The notes: a model not told the origin generated them from the sequence alone. A stretch of DNA of 64,000 nt from an alpha proteobacterium BAL199 (GCA_000171835.1 ABHC01000014.1:1-64000); one strand, 5' to 3'. Numbered from the stretch's first letter, positions 24,649-34,846 are shown. Numbers and translations are program-made.

Positions 24649-26442
24649 ATGCGCGTTGTCATCTTCATTCTGCTTGCGCTCACCGTTCTCGGGCGGGCGG
24701 CAACTGCCGAGGTCAAACCTGCTCAGGGCGTGCAGTACACTGTCGCGTTCGCTGGCATGGAGACCGTGGCGGACCTTGCTGATCTGATCCGGCAAAGTTC
24801 GGCGCTGGTGTCGAAGACCGACGATCCTCCGCCGTCGCGGGCGGCGTTGCAGCGGCGTGTCGACGACGACCTAGAGCGCTTCGAGAGTGCGGCCCGGTCG
24901 CTCGGCTACTACGACGCGGAATTCAATGCCGCGATTCAGTCGGGTACTGCCGCGGGTGTGCCGGGGATCGTGACGGTCACGGTCGATCCGGGGACGGCTT
25001 ACCGGATCGGGTTGGTTGAGTTCCGGACGGTCGACGATGCACCGCTGGCAGTCGACGCTGAGCTGCCGACGAAACGGATCGGCCTCGCCGTGGGTGACCA
25101 AGCGCGGGCCGCCGATGTGGTGTCCGGGCAGACCACCGCGCTTCGGATCCTGCATGAGCGCGGGTACCCGCTCGCCGAGGCCGGCAAGCGAACGGTCTTG
25201 ATTGATCGGGACACGAAGGAGATGCGCGTCACCTTCCGGTTCAACCCCGGGCCTGCCGCCCGGCTTGGACCGGTCTCCGTGTCGGGTGCCGAGACCGTCG
25301 ATCCGGGCTTCGTCCTCCGCCGCCTGCCCTGGCGTTTCGGCGAGTCCGCCGATATCCGTAAGATCGAAGATGGGCGCCGCAACCTCGCCTCGACCGGTGT
25401 CTTTGAGACGGTCGATGTCCGGTTCGGCGACACCGTGGACACCGAGGGCCTGATTCCGGTCGAGGTGTTGGTAACTGAACGCGCTCCGCGCAGCATCGGG
25501 GCGGGCGTCAGCGCCTCGACGTCGGAAGGCCTTGGCGTCAATGCGTTCTGGACGCACCGAAACCTGTTTGGTGGTGCCGAGCGTCTTGACGTGAATGGCC
25601 GGGTCAGCGAGGTCGAGACCCATGTCACCGGGGACTTGCGGTTGCCGGACGTGATCCTCAACGACCAGGACCTGGTGTTGAGTTCCGGCCTGGTCAAAGA
25701 GTCGACCGACAGCTACGACTCGCAGAAAGTCAGCGTTGGCGGGCGCTTCGAGCGCCGGGTGAACGACATCCTTACCGTCGACTATGGCGTGGTCCTTGAG
25801 CGCAGTCTGATCGATGAGGGTGACGTCGAGAACCGATACACCCTGGTGGGTCTGCCGGTCGGCGCGACGATTGACACATCCGACGATCTGTTGAACCCGA
25901 CCCGCGGCGGACGGTCGCGCGTGCGGTTCACGCCGTATCTTGAATCCCTCGGCTCGACGATCAGCTTCTACTCCATGACCGCCCGCCACGCCCACTACAT
26001 CGCTCTCGACGACGCCCGCGACTTCGTCCTTGCCGGGCGTGCGGCAATCGGGTCGATCCTCGGCGCGTCGACGAACAACATCCCGGCGGACAAGCGGCTG
26101 TACTCCGGCGGTAGCGGATCGGTACGAGGCTACGGCCTGCAGAAGATCGGGCCACTCGATGGTGCAGGCGATCCGACCGGTGGTCGGTCCATGCTCGAGG
26201 TTGGCGCCGAATTGCGCTGGCGGATCCATGGCGACTTCGGGATCTTGCCGTTCATTGACGGCGGTCAGGTCTACGACACCGAGACCCCGGACTTCGGCCA
26301 GGAGCTGCAGTGGGCGGCCGGCCTCGGCTTTCGGTACTACACACCGATCGGCCCGATCCGCGCCGACATCGCGTTCCCGCTGAACCCGCGCAGCTCCGAC
26401 GATCGCTTCCAGGTGTACTTCAGTCTCGGCCAGGCGTTCTGA
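24649..26442 (+). CDS. tamA: TamA, Omp85-family outer membrane translocation protein
   Basis: This is the outer-membrane partner of TamB in the translocation and assembly module, which helps autotransporter and lipid transport to the outer membrane. The 597-residue precursor has a signal peptide cleaved after about residue 20 (ATA-EV), two or three POTRA repeats to about residue 270, and a C-terminal Omp85 beta-barrel with the VRGYG loop motif and a terminal phenylalanine (GQAF). The start at ATG 24649 gives a proper signal peptide; longer in-frame starts do not. It is directly followed by tamB after 3 bases. Confidence 0.92.
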   Translation: MRVVIFILLALTVLGRAATAEVKPAQGVQYTVAFAGMETVADLADLIRQSSALVSKTDDPPPSRAALQRRVDDDLERFESAARSLGYYDAEFNAAIQSGTAAGVPGIVTVTVDPGTAYRIGLVEFRTVDDAPLAVDAELPTKRIGLAVGDQARAADVVSGQTTALRILHERGYPLAEAGKRTVLIDRDTKEMRVTFRFNPGPAARLGPVSVSGAETVDPGFVLRRLPWRFGESADIRKIEDGRRNLASTGVFETVDVRFGDTVDTEGLIPVEVLVTERAPRSIGAGVSASTSEGLGVNAFWTHRNLFGGAERLDVNGRVSEVETHVTGDLRLPDVILNDQDLVLSSGLVKESTDSYDSQKVSVGGRFERRVNDILTVDYGVVLERSLIDEGDVENRYTLVGLPVGATIDTSDDLLNPTRGGRSRVRFTPYLESLGSTISFYSMTARHAHYIALDDARDFVLAGRAAIGSILGASTNNIPADKRLYSGGSGSVRGYGLQKIGPLDGAGDPTGGRSMLEVGAELRWRIHGDFGILPFIDGGQVYDTETPDFGQELQWAAGLGFRYYTPIGPIRADIAFPLNPRSSDDRFQVYFSLGQAF

Positions 26443-26445
26443 TCC

Positions 26446-29400
26446 ATGACGCGACGGATCATCGTGGTGGTGGCGCTGGCTTTGCTCGGCGCACCGATAG
26501 CGCTGGTACTCGCTGTCCTGATCGCCGCCAACACCGACTGGGGCCGCGCCCAACTGGCCGATGCCGTGCGATCGGCTACCGCTGCGGGACCTGTTCAGAT
26601 CGAGATCGGCCGCCTGACTGGATCGCTGCCTGGCCAGATTGGCATCGAACGTTTGCGACTCAGTGATGGGTCTGGCGTGTTCGCCGAACTCGACCGGGTC
26701 GAGGTGGCATGGTCTCCCTGGGCGTTGCTGACCGGAACCGTGGCGATCGAGGCCATCACCGCCAAGGGCGGTCGGATCGCTCGTGCGCCGGTGCTGCCCG
26801 ACACTCCGGCTCCGGGGCCTGTTGGTGGGGTGTCCCTGGCATTTCCGGCGCCTCCGGTGGTCGTTCGTCTCGGCGGTCTCCGGGTGGCCGATCTCCAACT
26901 CGGTGAGGCCCTGGTCGGTCGGGCCGCCACTCTGAACGCCGATGTTGCCTTGTCGGTGACTGGATCGGCGGCGACCGCGAAGGGATGGGTGGAGGCCATG
27001 TCTCAAGAAGGCGCCACGCGCCTTGACCTCGACCTCGCGGTGGTGCCTGACGACGGAACCTTGCGTGTGGAGCTGCGGGCGCACGAACCGGCGGGCGGTG
27101 TCGCGGCTGGCCTGCTTGGCGTGCCCGATCGCCCGCCGCTTGATCTCACCTTGGACGGCACCGGAACGCTGGCCGATTGGAACGGACGTCTGAAGGGCGG
27201 CTTTGGGACCGGTGCCGATGTCGACATGGCGTTAGGCGTCGTCAGCGGCGAGAACGGAACCCGGATCACCGTCGATGGCACGGTCGATGTGGGGGGCGTG
27301 CTGCCGGCACCGATGCAACTGGCAATCGGTCGCTCGCTCGGCCTTGGCCTGACGGTCCGGATCGCACCGGATGGCGGACTAGCCCTTGAGCGGACTGCGC
27401 TACGCACCTCGGCGGGGACATTGGACGGAACGGCGCGTATCGCCCCGGACGGGCAGCCGGCCGCAGCGGATGCAACAGTGCGGGTCGGGCGGTTGGATGC
27501 GCTGTCGGATATCGTGGGCGTCGAACTGGCGGGTGACGTGACGGTTCACCTGCGCCTGATTGACGATGGTCGCCGCGTCGAGGTGACGGCAACGGGCTCC
27601 CCGGTCGTGGCCTCAACACCGTTGAGCGGCCTGACACTCGACGTGTCGGCCCACGCTGACACGGCCCTTGCCGGCTTGCCGACGTCGGTCGCATGGACGG
27701 TGAGCGCCTCGGTGGACACGCCCGGGCTGCCCGATGTCGACATGCCGGCATTACTCGGTCCGCGGATCACAATGCGGGGATCCGGTACTGCCTCCGGCAA
27801 TGGCCAGCACCTCCAGGTCGACGGGCTGAACGTGATGTCCGACGCGGGGTTGATCGAGGCGACGGCCCGGTTGTCGGATGGTCGAAAGGTCGACCTGAAC
27901 GGCACGGTCACCCTGACCGATCTTGCCCGCTTCTCCGAGCTGGCCGGACGCTCGCTGTCCGGCTCGACGACACTCGGCGTCGACGGCAGTGTGTTGCTCG
28001 ATCCATTCGACGTGTCGGCCGTACTCGATCTGACGGCCGATGGCCTCGGGTTCGGCGACCCGGCATTGGATCGGCTGGTCGGGCCCGGACCCGAACTGAG
28101 CGCCGGTATCACCCTGGGCGCCGAGAGCCGGCTGTCGGTGCACGGGCTGGCGCTACAGATGGCGGCTGCCCGGGTCAATGGGGACGCTGAACTGGTATTG
28201 CCGGACGGGGCGCTGGACGGGCAGATCGAGGTGACAGCGCCGGATCTGTCGGTGGTTGGCCGTGCCTTCGCTGTGGATTTGTCCGGGCGAGGTGCGGTGG
28301 CGCTGGCCCTGGGTGGCACCCTCGGCGAACCGACAGCCTCGGCATCCTGGCGGTTGGCCCCGTTGGCCGTCCAGGGAACCCGGTTCACCGAGTTGACGGG
28401 GTCGGCAACCGTGGCGGGGCTGCCGCAGGCTCCGTCCGGCCGTCTCGACCTGCGGGCGTCGTCCGGCGGCGAGGCGGTTACCCTTGGGGCGGCCTATGCG
28501 CTGGCCGGCGACCGGCTGCGGGTGGAGGGGATTGCGCTGGACGGCGCCGGCCTGAAGGGCAGGGGCGAAGTCGCCGTGAACCTGTCCGGCCCGTCGGCCG
28601 ATGGTCGCGTTACGCTGGCGGCGCCCGACCTTGGCCGCGTGGGTGCAATTGCCGGGTTGCCGGTGACGGCTGGGACTTTGGACGCTGAGGTGACCTTCTC
28701 CGCCAGAAACGGCCAGTCGGCCAAACTGTCCAGCCGCATCCGGGATCTGGCTGTCGAGGGCTCCGCCCGTGTGAGTTCGATCATTCTATCGGGCGACGGT
28801 CGGTCATTGATCTCGAAGCCTTCAGGTTCGCTGCGCGCTGAATTTGGCGAAGTGCGACAGGGCGACGATACGGTGCTGAACCAGGGGCTTCTGACGGCGG
28901 AGTCCGACGGTTCGACCGCACGCCTTGCCCTATCGTTGAACGGCGAGGGAAAGCTGCCCTATCGGGTATCGGCGGGCGTATCGGCCAGACTCGGTAAGAA
29001 CCCGATGCAAGTCAGCATCGACAAACTCGACGCCGATGTGGCCGACGCGTCGATCGCGTTGCAGCGGCCGACCCGCATTACCCTCGGTGTGAAGCCGCGG
29101 ATCGACGACGTCGCGCTTCGCATTGATGGAGGCAGCCTGACCGGCGGTGGCCGCATCGACCCGCAGGACCTCGACATCAAACTGGCCGTGCGCGACCTGC
29201 CGGCGGCCCTGGCACGCTTGGCCGATCCGAACCTGAAGCTGACCGGCACGATCGACGCCGATCTCGTTCTGGCTGGTCCGATCAATGATCCGACCGGGCG
29301 TTTCACTATGTCGACGCCGGCGATCCGGACCACCGATCCGGCCCTGGCCGATCTGCCGCCGCTGTCCGCTACGGCGGAGGCTCGGATCGACAAGCGAAAG

Positions 29401-30831
29401 CTGACCGCAACGCTGGAGGCTTCGGTCGGGACTGGGGCCGAAGCGAAGCTGGCCGCTACGCTCGGTCTGGCGGCGGCCGCCAGTGGATCGCCTCCAAGCC
29501 TGGACGAAACCGCACCTCAGGACGTGAAGCTCGATGTCGAGGCCGCTCTCGAACAGCTTTCGGCCTACCTGCCGCTCAACGGTGGCCGGATGGCGGGCCA
29601 GGCATCGATCCATGTGACGGTAGCCGGCACGCCGGGTGAACCGGTGGTGAACGGCACCGCGTCGGTGAGCAATGGGGCGATCGACCAGCCGGCGATCGGA
29701 TTGTACCTGGAGAATGTCCGACTGGAGGCCAGCGGGCGGGGTGATCGTCTGGAGATCGAAACGCTGACGGCGTCGGCGGTGTCGGGCGGAACGCTGGAGG
29801 GCAGCGGCGGGGTTTCGTTCGATGTCGACCAGGGCATGCCGGCCGACCTGAAGCTGGTAGCGCGCCGGCTGGTGGCGGTGGACACCGACGAGGCGGAGAT
29901 AGTCCTCGACGCCGATCTGGCCTTTACCGGAAAGCGGCCGGACTACCGGCTTGCCGGCACGGTGACCGTGCTGCCGTCGGAGATCCGCATTCCGGACCAG
30001 CTTCCACCGTCGGTTGTCGAGTTGCAGGTGACCGAAGTGCGCAACGGCGTGGTGGTTCGGTCGCCGGAGGACAAGGAGAAGGATGGCGAGGTTGCATCGG
30101 CAGGCGTCCCGATCACCTTGGATATCAATATCGACATCCCCGGGCAGGTTTTCGTGCGCGGACGCGGTTTGGACAGCGAGTGGGGCGGCGACCTTACGGT
30201 GACCGGCCGGGCCGACGATCCCGACGTGAAGGGAGGGCTGCAGGTCCGTCGCGGCAAGTTTGATGGCCTCGGTCGAACCTTCACTTTCGAGCGCGGCCAG
30301 ATCGTGTTCGACGGCAGCCCGCCGGACGACCCGACCCTGAACATGGCGCTGGTTACCGAAGTGGCGGAGATCAAGGCGAAGGTCCTGGTGTCGGGCCGTG
30401 CCCAGGACCCGACCATCGTGCTGACCAGCGAGCCTGCCATGCCCAGGGAGGAGGTGCTGTCGCACATCCTGTTCGGGTCGTCGCGCGCGCAGTTGAGTCC
30501 CTTGCAGGCGTTGAAGCTGGCGCAGTCGGCGGCGGTGCTGTCAGGGCGGCTCGGCTCGGGCGGCGGCATCACCGACACCATCCGGGAAACCCTGGGGGCC
30601 GATACGCTCGATGTCGATGCCGGCGATGGGGCCGGCGGTTCGCGTGGCGCGTCGCTATCGGTCGGCAAGTATGTGGCGCCCGGAGTGTTCCTAAAGCTGC
30701 AACAGGGGCTGGGCGGGGCCGGCAGCAAGGCGGTAGTCGAGGTCGAGATCACCGACAGTATTTCCGTCGAGACCGACGTCGGTGCCGACTCTCAGAGTCG
30801 GGTGGGCGTGAACTGGAAGGTGGACTATTGA
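26446..30831 (+). CDS. tamB: TamB, translocation/assembly module inner-membrane protein
   Basis: This is a 1461-residue AsmA/TamB-like protein anchored by a single N-terminal membrane segment (residues 5-28) and spanning the periplasm. Most of it is repetitive beta-structure rich in glycine, valine and aspartate, and it ends in the TamB domain (DUF490) with the terminal aromatic signature VNWKVDY. It couples to TamA for outer-membrane protein and lipid transport. It starts 3 bases after the tamA stop. The length is within the family's usual range (about 1200-1500). Confidence 0.93.
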   Translation: MTRRIIVVVALALLGAPIALVLAVLIAANTDWGRAQLADAVRSATAAGPVQIEIGRLTGSLPGQIGIERLRLSDGSGVFAELDRVEVAWSPWALLTGTVAIEAITAKGGRIARAPVLPDTPAPGPVGGVSLAFPAPPVVVRLGGLRVADLQLGEALVGRAATLNADVALSVTGSAATAKGWVEAMSQEGATRLDLDLAVVPDDGTLRVELRAHEPAGGVAAGLLGVPDRPPLDLTLDGTGTLADWNGRLKGGFGTGADVDMALGVVSGENGTRITVDGTVDVGGVLPAPMQLAIGRSLGLGLTVRIAPDGGLALERTALRTSAGTLDGTARIAPDGQPAAADATVRVGRLDALSDIVGVELAGDVTVHLRLIDDGRRVEVTATGSPVVASTPLSGLTLDVSAHADTALAGLPTSVAWTVSASVDTPGLPDVDMPALLGPRITMRGSGTASGNGQHLQVDGLNVMSDAGLIEATARLSDGRKVDLNGTVTLTDLARFSELAGRSLSGSTTLGVDGSVLLDPFDVSAVLDLTADGLGFGDPALDRLVGPGPELSAGITLGAESRLSVHGLALQMAAARVNGDAELVLPDGALDGQIEVTAPDLSVVGRAFAVDLSGRGAVALALGGTLGEPTASASWRLAPLAVQGTRFTELTGSATVAGLPQAPSGRLDLRASSGGEAVTLGAAYALAGDRLRVEGIALDGAGLKGRGEVAVNLSGPSADGRVTLAAPDLGRVGAIAGLPVTAGTLDAEVTFSARNGQSAKLSSRIRDLAVEGSARVSSIILSGDGRSLISKPSGSLRAEFGEVRQGDDTVLNQGLLTAESDGSTARLALSLNGEGKLPYRVSAGVSARLGKNPMQVSIDKLDADVADASIALQRPTRITLGVKPRIDDVALRIDGGSLTGGGRIDPQDLDIKLAVRDLPAALARLADPNLKLTGTIDADLVLAGPINDPTGRFTMSTPAIRTTDPALADLPPLSATAEARIDKRKLTATLEASVGTGAEAKLAATLGLAAAASGSPPSLDETAPQDVKLDVEAALEQLSAYLPLNGGRMAGQASIHVTVAGTPGEPVVNGTASVSNGAIDQPAIGLYLENVRLEASGRGDRLEIETLTASAVSGGTLEGSGGVSFDVDQGMPADLKLVARRLVAVDTDEAEIVLDADLAFTGKRPDYRLAGTVTVLPSEIRIPDQLPPSVVELQVTEVRNGVVVRSPEDKEKDGEVASAGVPITLDINIDIPGQVFVRGRGLDSEWGGDLTVTGRADDPDVKGGLQVRRGKFDGLGRTFTFERGQIVFDGSPPDDPTLNMALVTEVAEIKAKVLVSGRAQDPTIVLTSEPAMPREEVLSHILFGSSRAQLSPLQALKLAQSAAVLSGRLGSGGGITDTIRETLGADTLDVDAGDGAGGSRGASLSVGKYVAPGVFLKLQQGLGGAGSKAVVEVEITDSISVETDVGADSQSRVGVNWKVDY

Positions 30832-30887
30832 AGCGTATGCCGCCATCACGCCGGCACCGTGCCTTGCTCTGAACAGGACCGACGCCC

Positions 30888-31337
30888 ATGACCGCCACGA
30901 CGTCCTCCCGGACCGCCGTCGATTTCGACCCGACCGACCCAGCCAGTTTCTCCTTCTGGACCGAGGAGCGGTTGCGCTACGGCGACCTCGATATGCTGGC
31001 GCATGTGAACAACAACGCGATCGGCGTATTTCTGGAAAATGGCCGGGTTCACCTGTTCCGGGCGTCGGGCGAGGATATTGCCGAGGGCCTGTCATGGGTG
31101 GTGCGCCGGTTGGAGATCGACTTTGTCCGGGAGATCCAGTTCCCGGGCACGGTGCGGACCGGCACCCGGGTAGCGGCGCTCGGCAATACGTCGTGCACGA
31201 TCCGGCAGGGCATCTTCGTGGATGGTGAGTGCCGCGTGACCTCGACGGCGATCGGCGTGTGCTTCGATCTTGTCGCTCGCAAATCGGTGTCGATTCCCGA
31301 TGTGGTGCGAACCCGGCTCGCCGCGCACCGGCCGTAA
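30888..31337 (+). CDS. hotdog-fold acyl-CoA thioesterase (YbgC/FadM-like)
   Basis: This is a small thioesterase of 149 residues. RYGDLDMLAHVNNN is the 4HBT signature, with the conserved aspartate (D in RYGDLD) and the HVNN motif that sit in the active site of YbgC-like enzymes. It hydrolyses acyl-CoA thioesters in the cytoplasm; the acyl group is not predictable. It lies 56 bases downstream of tamB on the same strand, with AGGA ahead of ATG 30888. Confidence 0.85.
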   Translation: MTATTSSRTAVDFDPTDPASFSFWTEERLRYGDLDMLAHVNNNAIGVFLENGRVHLFRASGEDIAEGLSWVVRRLEIDFVREIQFPGTVRTGTRVAALGNTSCTIRQGIFVDGECRVTSTAIGVCFDLVARKSVSIPDVVRTRLAAHRP

Positions 31338-31492
31338 CAACCTCTGCCCTATTGCACCATCGGCACGATCGTGACCTCGGTTTCGTGACCGCAGTCATGT
31401 CGTCCAGATAGTATATACGCACGAGGTGCGCTTTATGCTTGGCGCGGAGGGCTGCAACGCCCTATATCGTGGGCGTTCGCAAGGAGCCTTTC

Positions 31493-31771
31493 GTGACAAA
31501 GACGGCCGCCAACGACAGTGCAATGAAGCCCAGCGATTTCAAGCGCTGGCGCAAATCGCTCAAGCTGTCGCAGAAGGACGCGGCCGAGGTTCTCGGCCTG
31601 AAGCGGCGCGTCGTCCAGTACTACGAAAAGGGCGAGCGTGACGTCGAGGCGGTGACGATCCCGAAGTACATCCGGCTCGCCTGCTCCGCGGTGGCCTCCG
31701 GCGTTGAGGACTATGCCGGGCCGACGAAGGAGAAGCCGGCCAAGCCGAACGCATCCGACCAGGCCGGCTGA
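31493..31771 (+). CDS. small XRE-type helix-turn-helix protein
   Basis: This is a 92-residue protein with one helix-turn-helix at about residues 15-60 (SLKLSQKDAAEVLGLKRRVVQYYEKG), of the HTH_3/XRE type, and a lysine/proline-rich tail. GTG 31493 was chosen because AAGGAG (31481-31486) precedes it at normal spacing; ATG 31523 is an alternative. An imperfect palindrome (AGGGC at 31448 / GCCCT at 31459) lies upstream and could serve autoregulation. The upstream DNA is AT-rich (TAGTATATA near 31410). No toxin partner or phage gene is next to it. Confidence 0.75.
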   Translation: MTKTAANDSAMKPSDFKRWRKSLKLSQKDAAEVLGLKRRVVQYYEKGERDVEAVTIPKYIRLACSAVASGVEDYAGPTKEKPAKPNASDQAG

Positions 31772-31787
31772 CGTCCCAAGACGCGGA

Positions 31788-32729
31788 TCAGTTTACGGGC
31801 GTGACCAGCGGCTTGCCGGCGATCCCCAGCAGCAGGTTCTCCATCACCAACCGACCCATGGCGAGGCGGGTGTCATGGGTGGCGCTCGCCTGGTGCGGCT
31901 GCAGCACGACATTCTCGGTCATGTCCTTCAGCGCCTGCGGTACCCGCGGTTCGTCGGCGAACACGTCGAGGCCTGCGGCACCCAGACGGCCGTCCTTCAG
32001 CGCGGCAATCAGTGCATCCTCGTCCACTACACTGCCGCGCGCCACATTGATCAGCGTGCCGTTCGGGCCGAGGGCGTCGAGCACCTCGCGGTTCACGATG
32101 TGCTTGGTGCTGTCGCCGCCCGGCACGATGGCTATCAGGATGTCGACGTCACGGGCCATGTCGACCAGCGAGGCGTAGTGCTTGTAGGGCACGTCCTTCC
32201 GGGTGCGGGTGTGGTAGGCGATGTCCATCTTGAACGCCGCGCAGCGCTGGGCGATCTCGATGCCGATGCGGCCAAGCCCGAGGATACCGATCTTGCGGCC
32301 CCAGACTCGGTGGGTGAAGGTCATGTCGCCTTCGCGCTCCCACCGGCCCTCGCGGACATAGCGGTCGGCCTGGGGGATGCGCCGGCAGGTCGCCATGGTC
32401 AGCGCGATCGCGAAATCGGCCACCTCGTCGCTCAACACGTCGGGGGTGTTCGACACCTTGATGCCGCGGGCGGTTGCAGCCGCCACATCGACGCCGTCAT
32501 AGCCGACGCCGTGATGGGCGATGACCTTGACGTTTGGCAAGGCGTCCATGGTGGCGGCGTCGCACACCTTGCTGTCGGCGATGCCGACGCAGGTATCGCG
32601 CAGCGAGGCGAGCAGGGCGGCCGGATCCTTGGCTTCCCAGAGCTTGTGGACGGTGAAGTGCTCGTCCAGTTCCGCCATGGCCACGTCATACCAGGGTGAC
32701 AGGATCAGGATGTCGGGCTTCTTGGTCAT
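31788..32729 (-). CDS. D-2-hydroxyacid dehydrogenase (NAD-dependent)
   Basis: This is a cytoplasmic oxidoreductase of the D-isomer 2-hydroxyacid dehydrogenase family (313 residues), interconverting a 2-ketoacid and D-2-hydroxyacid (glyoxylate, hydroxypyruvate or a phosphonate-like substrate). The NAD-binding motif GLGRIG is near 151-156, and the catalytic R231 (NVARGS), E260 (DVFADEP) and H279 (LQPHQASAT) are all present. ATG 32729 has GGAGG upstream. It follows the DUF924 gene on the same strand after 19 bases, so the two may be co-transcribed. The actual substrate is uncertain. Confidence 0.88.
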   Translation of the reverse strand: MTKKPDILILSPWYDVAMAELDEHFTVHKLWEAKDPAALLASLRDTCVGIADSKVCDAATMDALPNVKVIAHHGVGYDGVDVAAATARGIKVSNTPDVLSDEVADFAIALTMATCRRIPQADRYVREGRWEREGDMTFTHRVWGRKIGILGLGRIGIEIAQRCAAFKMDIAYHTRTRKDVPYKHYASLVDMARDVDILIAIVPGGDSTKHIVNREVLDALGPNGTLINVARGSVVDEDALIAALKDGRLGAAGLDVFADEPRVPQALKDMTENVVLQPHQASATHDTRLAMGRLVMENLLLGIAGKPLVTPVN

Positions 32730-32748
32730 GAGGGCAGTCCTCCGGAAG

Positions 32749-33291
32749 TCAGAACGACGAATTCGGTTGGGTGAGGAACTCAAGCTCCTCGGCGGTGCTG
32801 GTCCGGCCGAGCGCGGCGTTGCGGTGCGGGAACCGGCCGAAACGCTCGATGATGACGCGGTGGCGCATGCCGTAGTCGATCAGCATGGCGTCGCCGAGTG
32901 CTGCGAAGAACGCCTCGCACCACAACTGATCGGCCAACTCCTCGCTGTGCTCGAACGGCAGGAACAGGAACAGGCAACGGTCGCGCGACGCGAACACATG
33001 GTCGCCGGCAGCAATGGCTCGGCGGGCGATGTCGCGGGCGCGGGCGTCCTGGGCAAAGGCTCGCGGATCGCCGCGATACAGGTTGCGCGACATCTGGTCG
33101 AGCACCAGCAGCAGGGCCAGCCGGCCGTCGGCCGTGGCCTCCCAGCCGGTGAGACCGCCGGCTGACGCTTCCGCATGCACTGCGCCGAATCGCGTGCGCA
33201 GCGTGGCATCGAATGCGTCGTTCTTTTCGAACCATTGCTGTGGCGTGCATTCGCTGAACCAGAACGCCAGAACGTCCTCTGGTAGTGTCAA
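32749..33291 (-). CDS. DUF924 family protein
   Basis: This is a 180-residue all-helical protein of the DUF924 family, with the motifs FWF at the N-terminus, LDQMSRNLYRGDPRAFAQD in the middle and FLFLPFEHSE later. Its function is not established. The start is a TTG at 33291, preceded by GAGGAG; this gives the usual DUF924 length. No ATG start lies upstream in the same frame near the family boundary. It is co-directional with the hydroxyacid dehydrogenase and divergent from the following lipoprotein gene, with a 159-base gap that should hold both promoters. Confidence 0.75.
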   Translation of the reverse strand: MTLPEDVLAFWFSECTPQQWFEKNDAFDATLRTRFGAVHAEASAGGLTGWEATADGRLALLLVLDQMSRNLYRGDPRAFAQDARARDIARRAIAAGDHVFASRDRCLFLFLPFEHSEELADQLWCEAFFAALGDAMLIDYGMRHRVIIERFGRFPHRNAALGRTSTAEELEFLTQPNSSF

Positions 33292-33450
33292 GATCCGCGC
33301 TCCTCGGTCCCGTTCGGACCTCCAGGATTGAACTCGGCCGCGACGATAGCCGATCGCCCGTCCCTGGCAAACGCCGTTGCGGCGAGACGTCGTCTTGCCG
33401 GATCGGCACCCAGGCCTCATGTGATGCGAATGTCGAACAGGAGATTACCG

Positions 33451-34050
33451 ATGCCTCGCCTCGCCTTGCTTGCCCTGGTGCTGCTGACCGGGTGCGTGAC
33501 CGCCCAGGACACCCTCACCGGGGTCGAGGCCGAGCCCCGGCGGCGCTTCCTGACGTTCGCCGGTTACCAGTCACCGGTGCTGCTGATCTCGGTCAACGCA
33601 CCCTTCCAACTGCCGCAGCCCGACATCGCGGTGCGCCTGACTGAGCACGCCAACGGGTCGGTTGTCGGTTCCGACGTGACCTACACGGCAACGGCGGCGC
33701 AGGCCAAGCACGCGAACTACCGGATCGTCGCGCGCTTCGATGCCGAGCAGGGAACTGATACCAAGGACGTCTGCAAGTCGGCATTTGGTCCGACGCCGGC
33801 GGCGCGCTACGCCGACCGCACCAACCTGTTCATGGCGTTCTGCGACAACGCTGAGCCGATCGCCGGAGCCAAGGTGTCCGGACCGAAGCTGGCCGGACTC
33901 AGCGATCCCAATCTGCGTGAGATGCTGCGAGCGGGAATGCAGGCGATGTTCCCAAGCGCGACCAACTCAGGACGGACCGGCTCGATGGGATCGATCCAGG
34001 TGAATCCGGTGCCGCATTTCCGCCTGAATCCGCTGGACGGAATCATCTAA
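33451..34050 (+). CDS. hypothetical lipoprotein
   Basis: This is a 199-residue protein with a lipoprotein signal peptide and a lipobox ending at C15 (LLTGC), so it is predicted to be lipid-anchored in the envelope. The mature part is a soluble domain with two cysteines (VCKSAF and FCDN) that could form a disulfide. No known domain was recognised. ATG 33451 is preceded by AGGAGA (33439-33444). It converges on the GST gene, overlapping it by 8 bases at the 3' ends. Confidence 0.75.
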   Translation: MPRLALLALVLLTGCVTAQDTLTGVEAEPRRRFLTFAGYQSPVLLISVNAPFQLPQPDIAVRLTEHANGSVVGSDVTYTATAAQAKHANYRIVARFDAEQGTDTKDVCKSAFGPTPAARYADRTNLFMAFCDNAEPIAGAKVSGPKLAGLSDPNLREMLRAGMQAMFPSATNSGRTGSMGSIQVNPVPHFRLNPLDGII

Positions 34051-34735
34051 CGGACTGGTTTTCGCCGACTGCCGCAGCGTCTTCGTCGACCGTGTGGACA
34101 ATCTCGCGGTGGCTGTGAGGATCGACGGTGAACGGATGCACCTGATCGAGAAATCGGGCTTGTCGGCGCACCGCTTCTATCCAGCGGGTGACGTTCGCGA
34201 AGCGGCTGAGTGGTAGGTTCGCTTCGTCGGCGCGGTGCACGTAGGCGAATACCGAGATGTCGGCAATGGTGTAGTCGGTCCCGCCGAGAAAGTCGGTCCG
34301 GACGAGCGCGCGGTCCAGGACCGCCAAGGCCCGCATGGATGCGGCGCGCTTGTGGGCGATCAATTCTGCGCCACGGTGCTGGTCCTTGCCGGTCTGCACC
34401 CACAGCCGCAGCGTCGCGATGCTTGATTGCACGTAGTCGGCCTCGAAGAACAGCCACTGAAGCACTGTCGCGCGATTATAGGGGTCGACCGGAAGGTATC
34501 GAGTTCCCTCGGCAAGGAAAGTCAGGATCGCGTTCGATTCCGCCAGCGTGCGACCGTCGTCCAACTCGATCGTGGGCACGGCACCGGTTGGATTCAGCGC
34601 GAGATAGTCATCACTCTGCCCCTCGCCCTCGAAGATGCTGACGAGCTTCGTACGGTAGGGCGTTGCAAGATGGTTGAGCAGAAGCCGGACCTTGTAGGCG
34701 TTCTGCGACGGCAGATAGTCGTACAGCGTAAGCAT
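34043..34735 (-). CDS. glutathione S-transferase family protein
   Basis: This is a two-domain GST-like protein of about 230 residues. The N-terminal thioredoxin fold carries NPTGAVPTIELDDG (cis-proline) and LAESNAI, the glutathione gamma-glutamyl contact. An all-helical C-terminal domain follows from about residue 85. It probably conjugates or reduces with glutathione; no substrate is implied. ATG 34735 was chosen, with a GTG at 34744 as an alternative. The 3' end overlaps the convergent lipoprotein gene. Confidence 0.85.
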   Translation of the reverse strand: MLTLYDYLPSQNAYKVRLLLNHLATPYRTKLVSIFEGEGQSDDYLALNPTGAVPTIELDDGRTLAESNAILTFLAEGTRYLPVDPYNRATVLQWLFFEADYVQSSIATLRLWVQTGKDQHRGAELIAHKRAASMRALAVLDRALVRTDFLGGTDYTIADISVFAYVHRADEANLPLSRFANVTRWIEAVRRQARFLDQVHPFTVDPHSHREIVHTVDEDAAAVGENQSVR

Positions 34736-34846
34736 CGCAACCACCGCCCCGGACCGTTTCCCAATCGACGAGGGTAGATTGCGTCAACGTCCCGGCCCAC
34801 CGCACTCCGGTTCTTGCGGTGCAGGCTGCGCCAGCATGAGGGCTGT

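Noticed and set aside
24871-27084. Minus-strand open frame of 737 codons opposite tamA and tamB.
   Set aside because: It spans two co-linear genes on the other strand and has no recognisable motif.
31448-31463. AGGGC/GCCCT hairpin before the small HTH gene as a terminator.
   Set aside because: It has only 5 bp in the stem and no U-run; it could be an operator, so it is mentioned only in the HTH entry.
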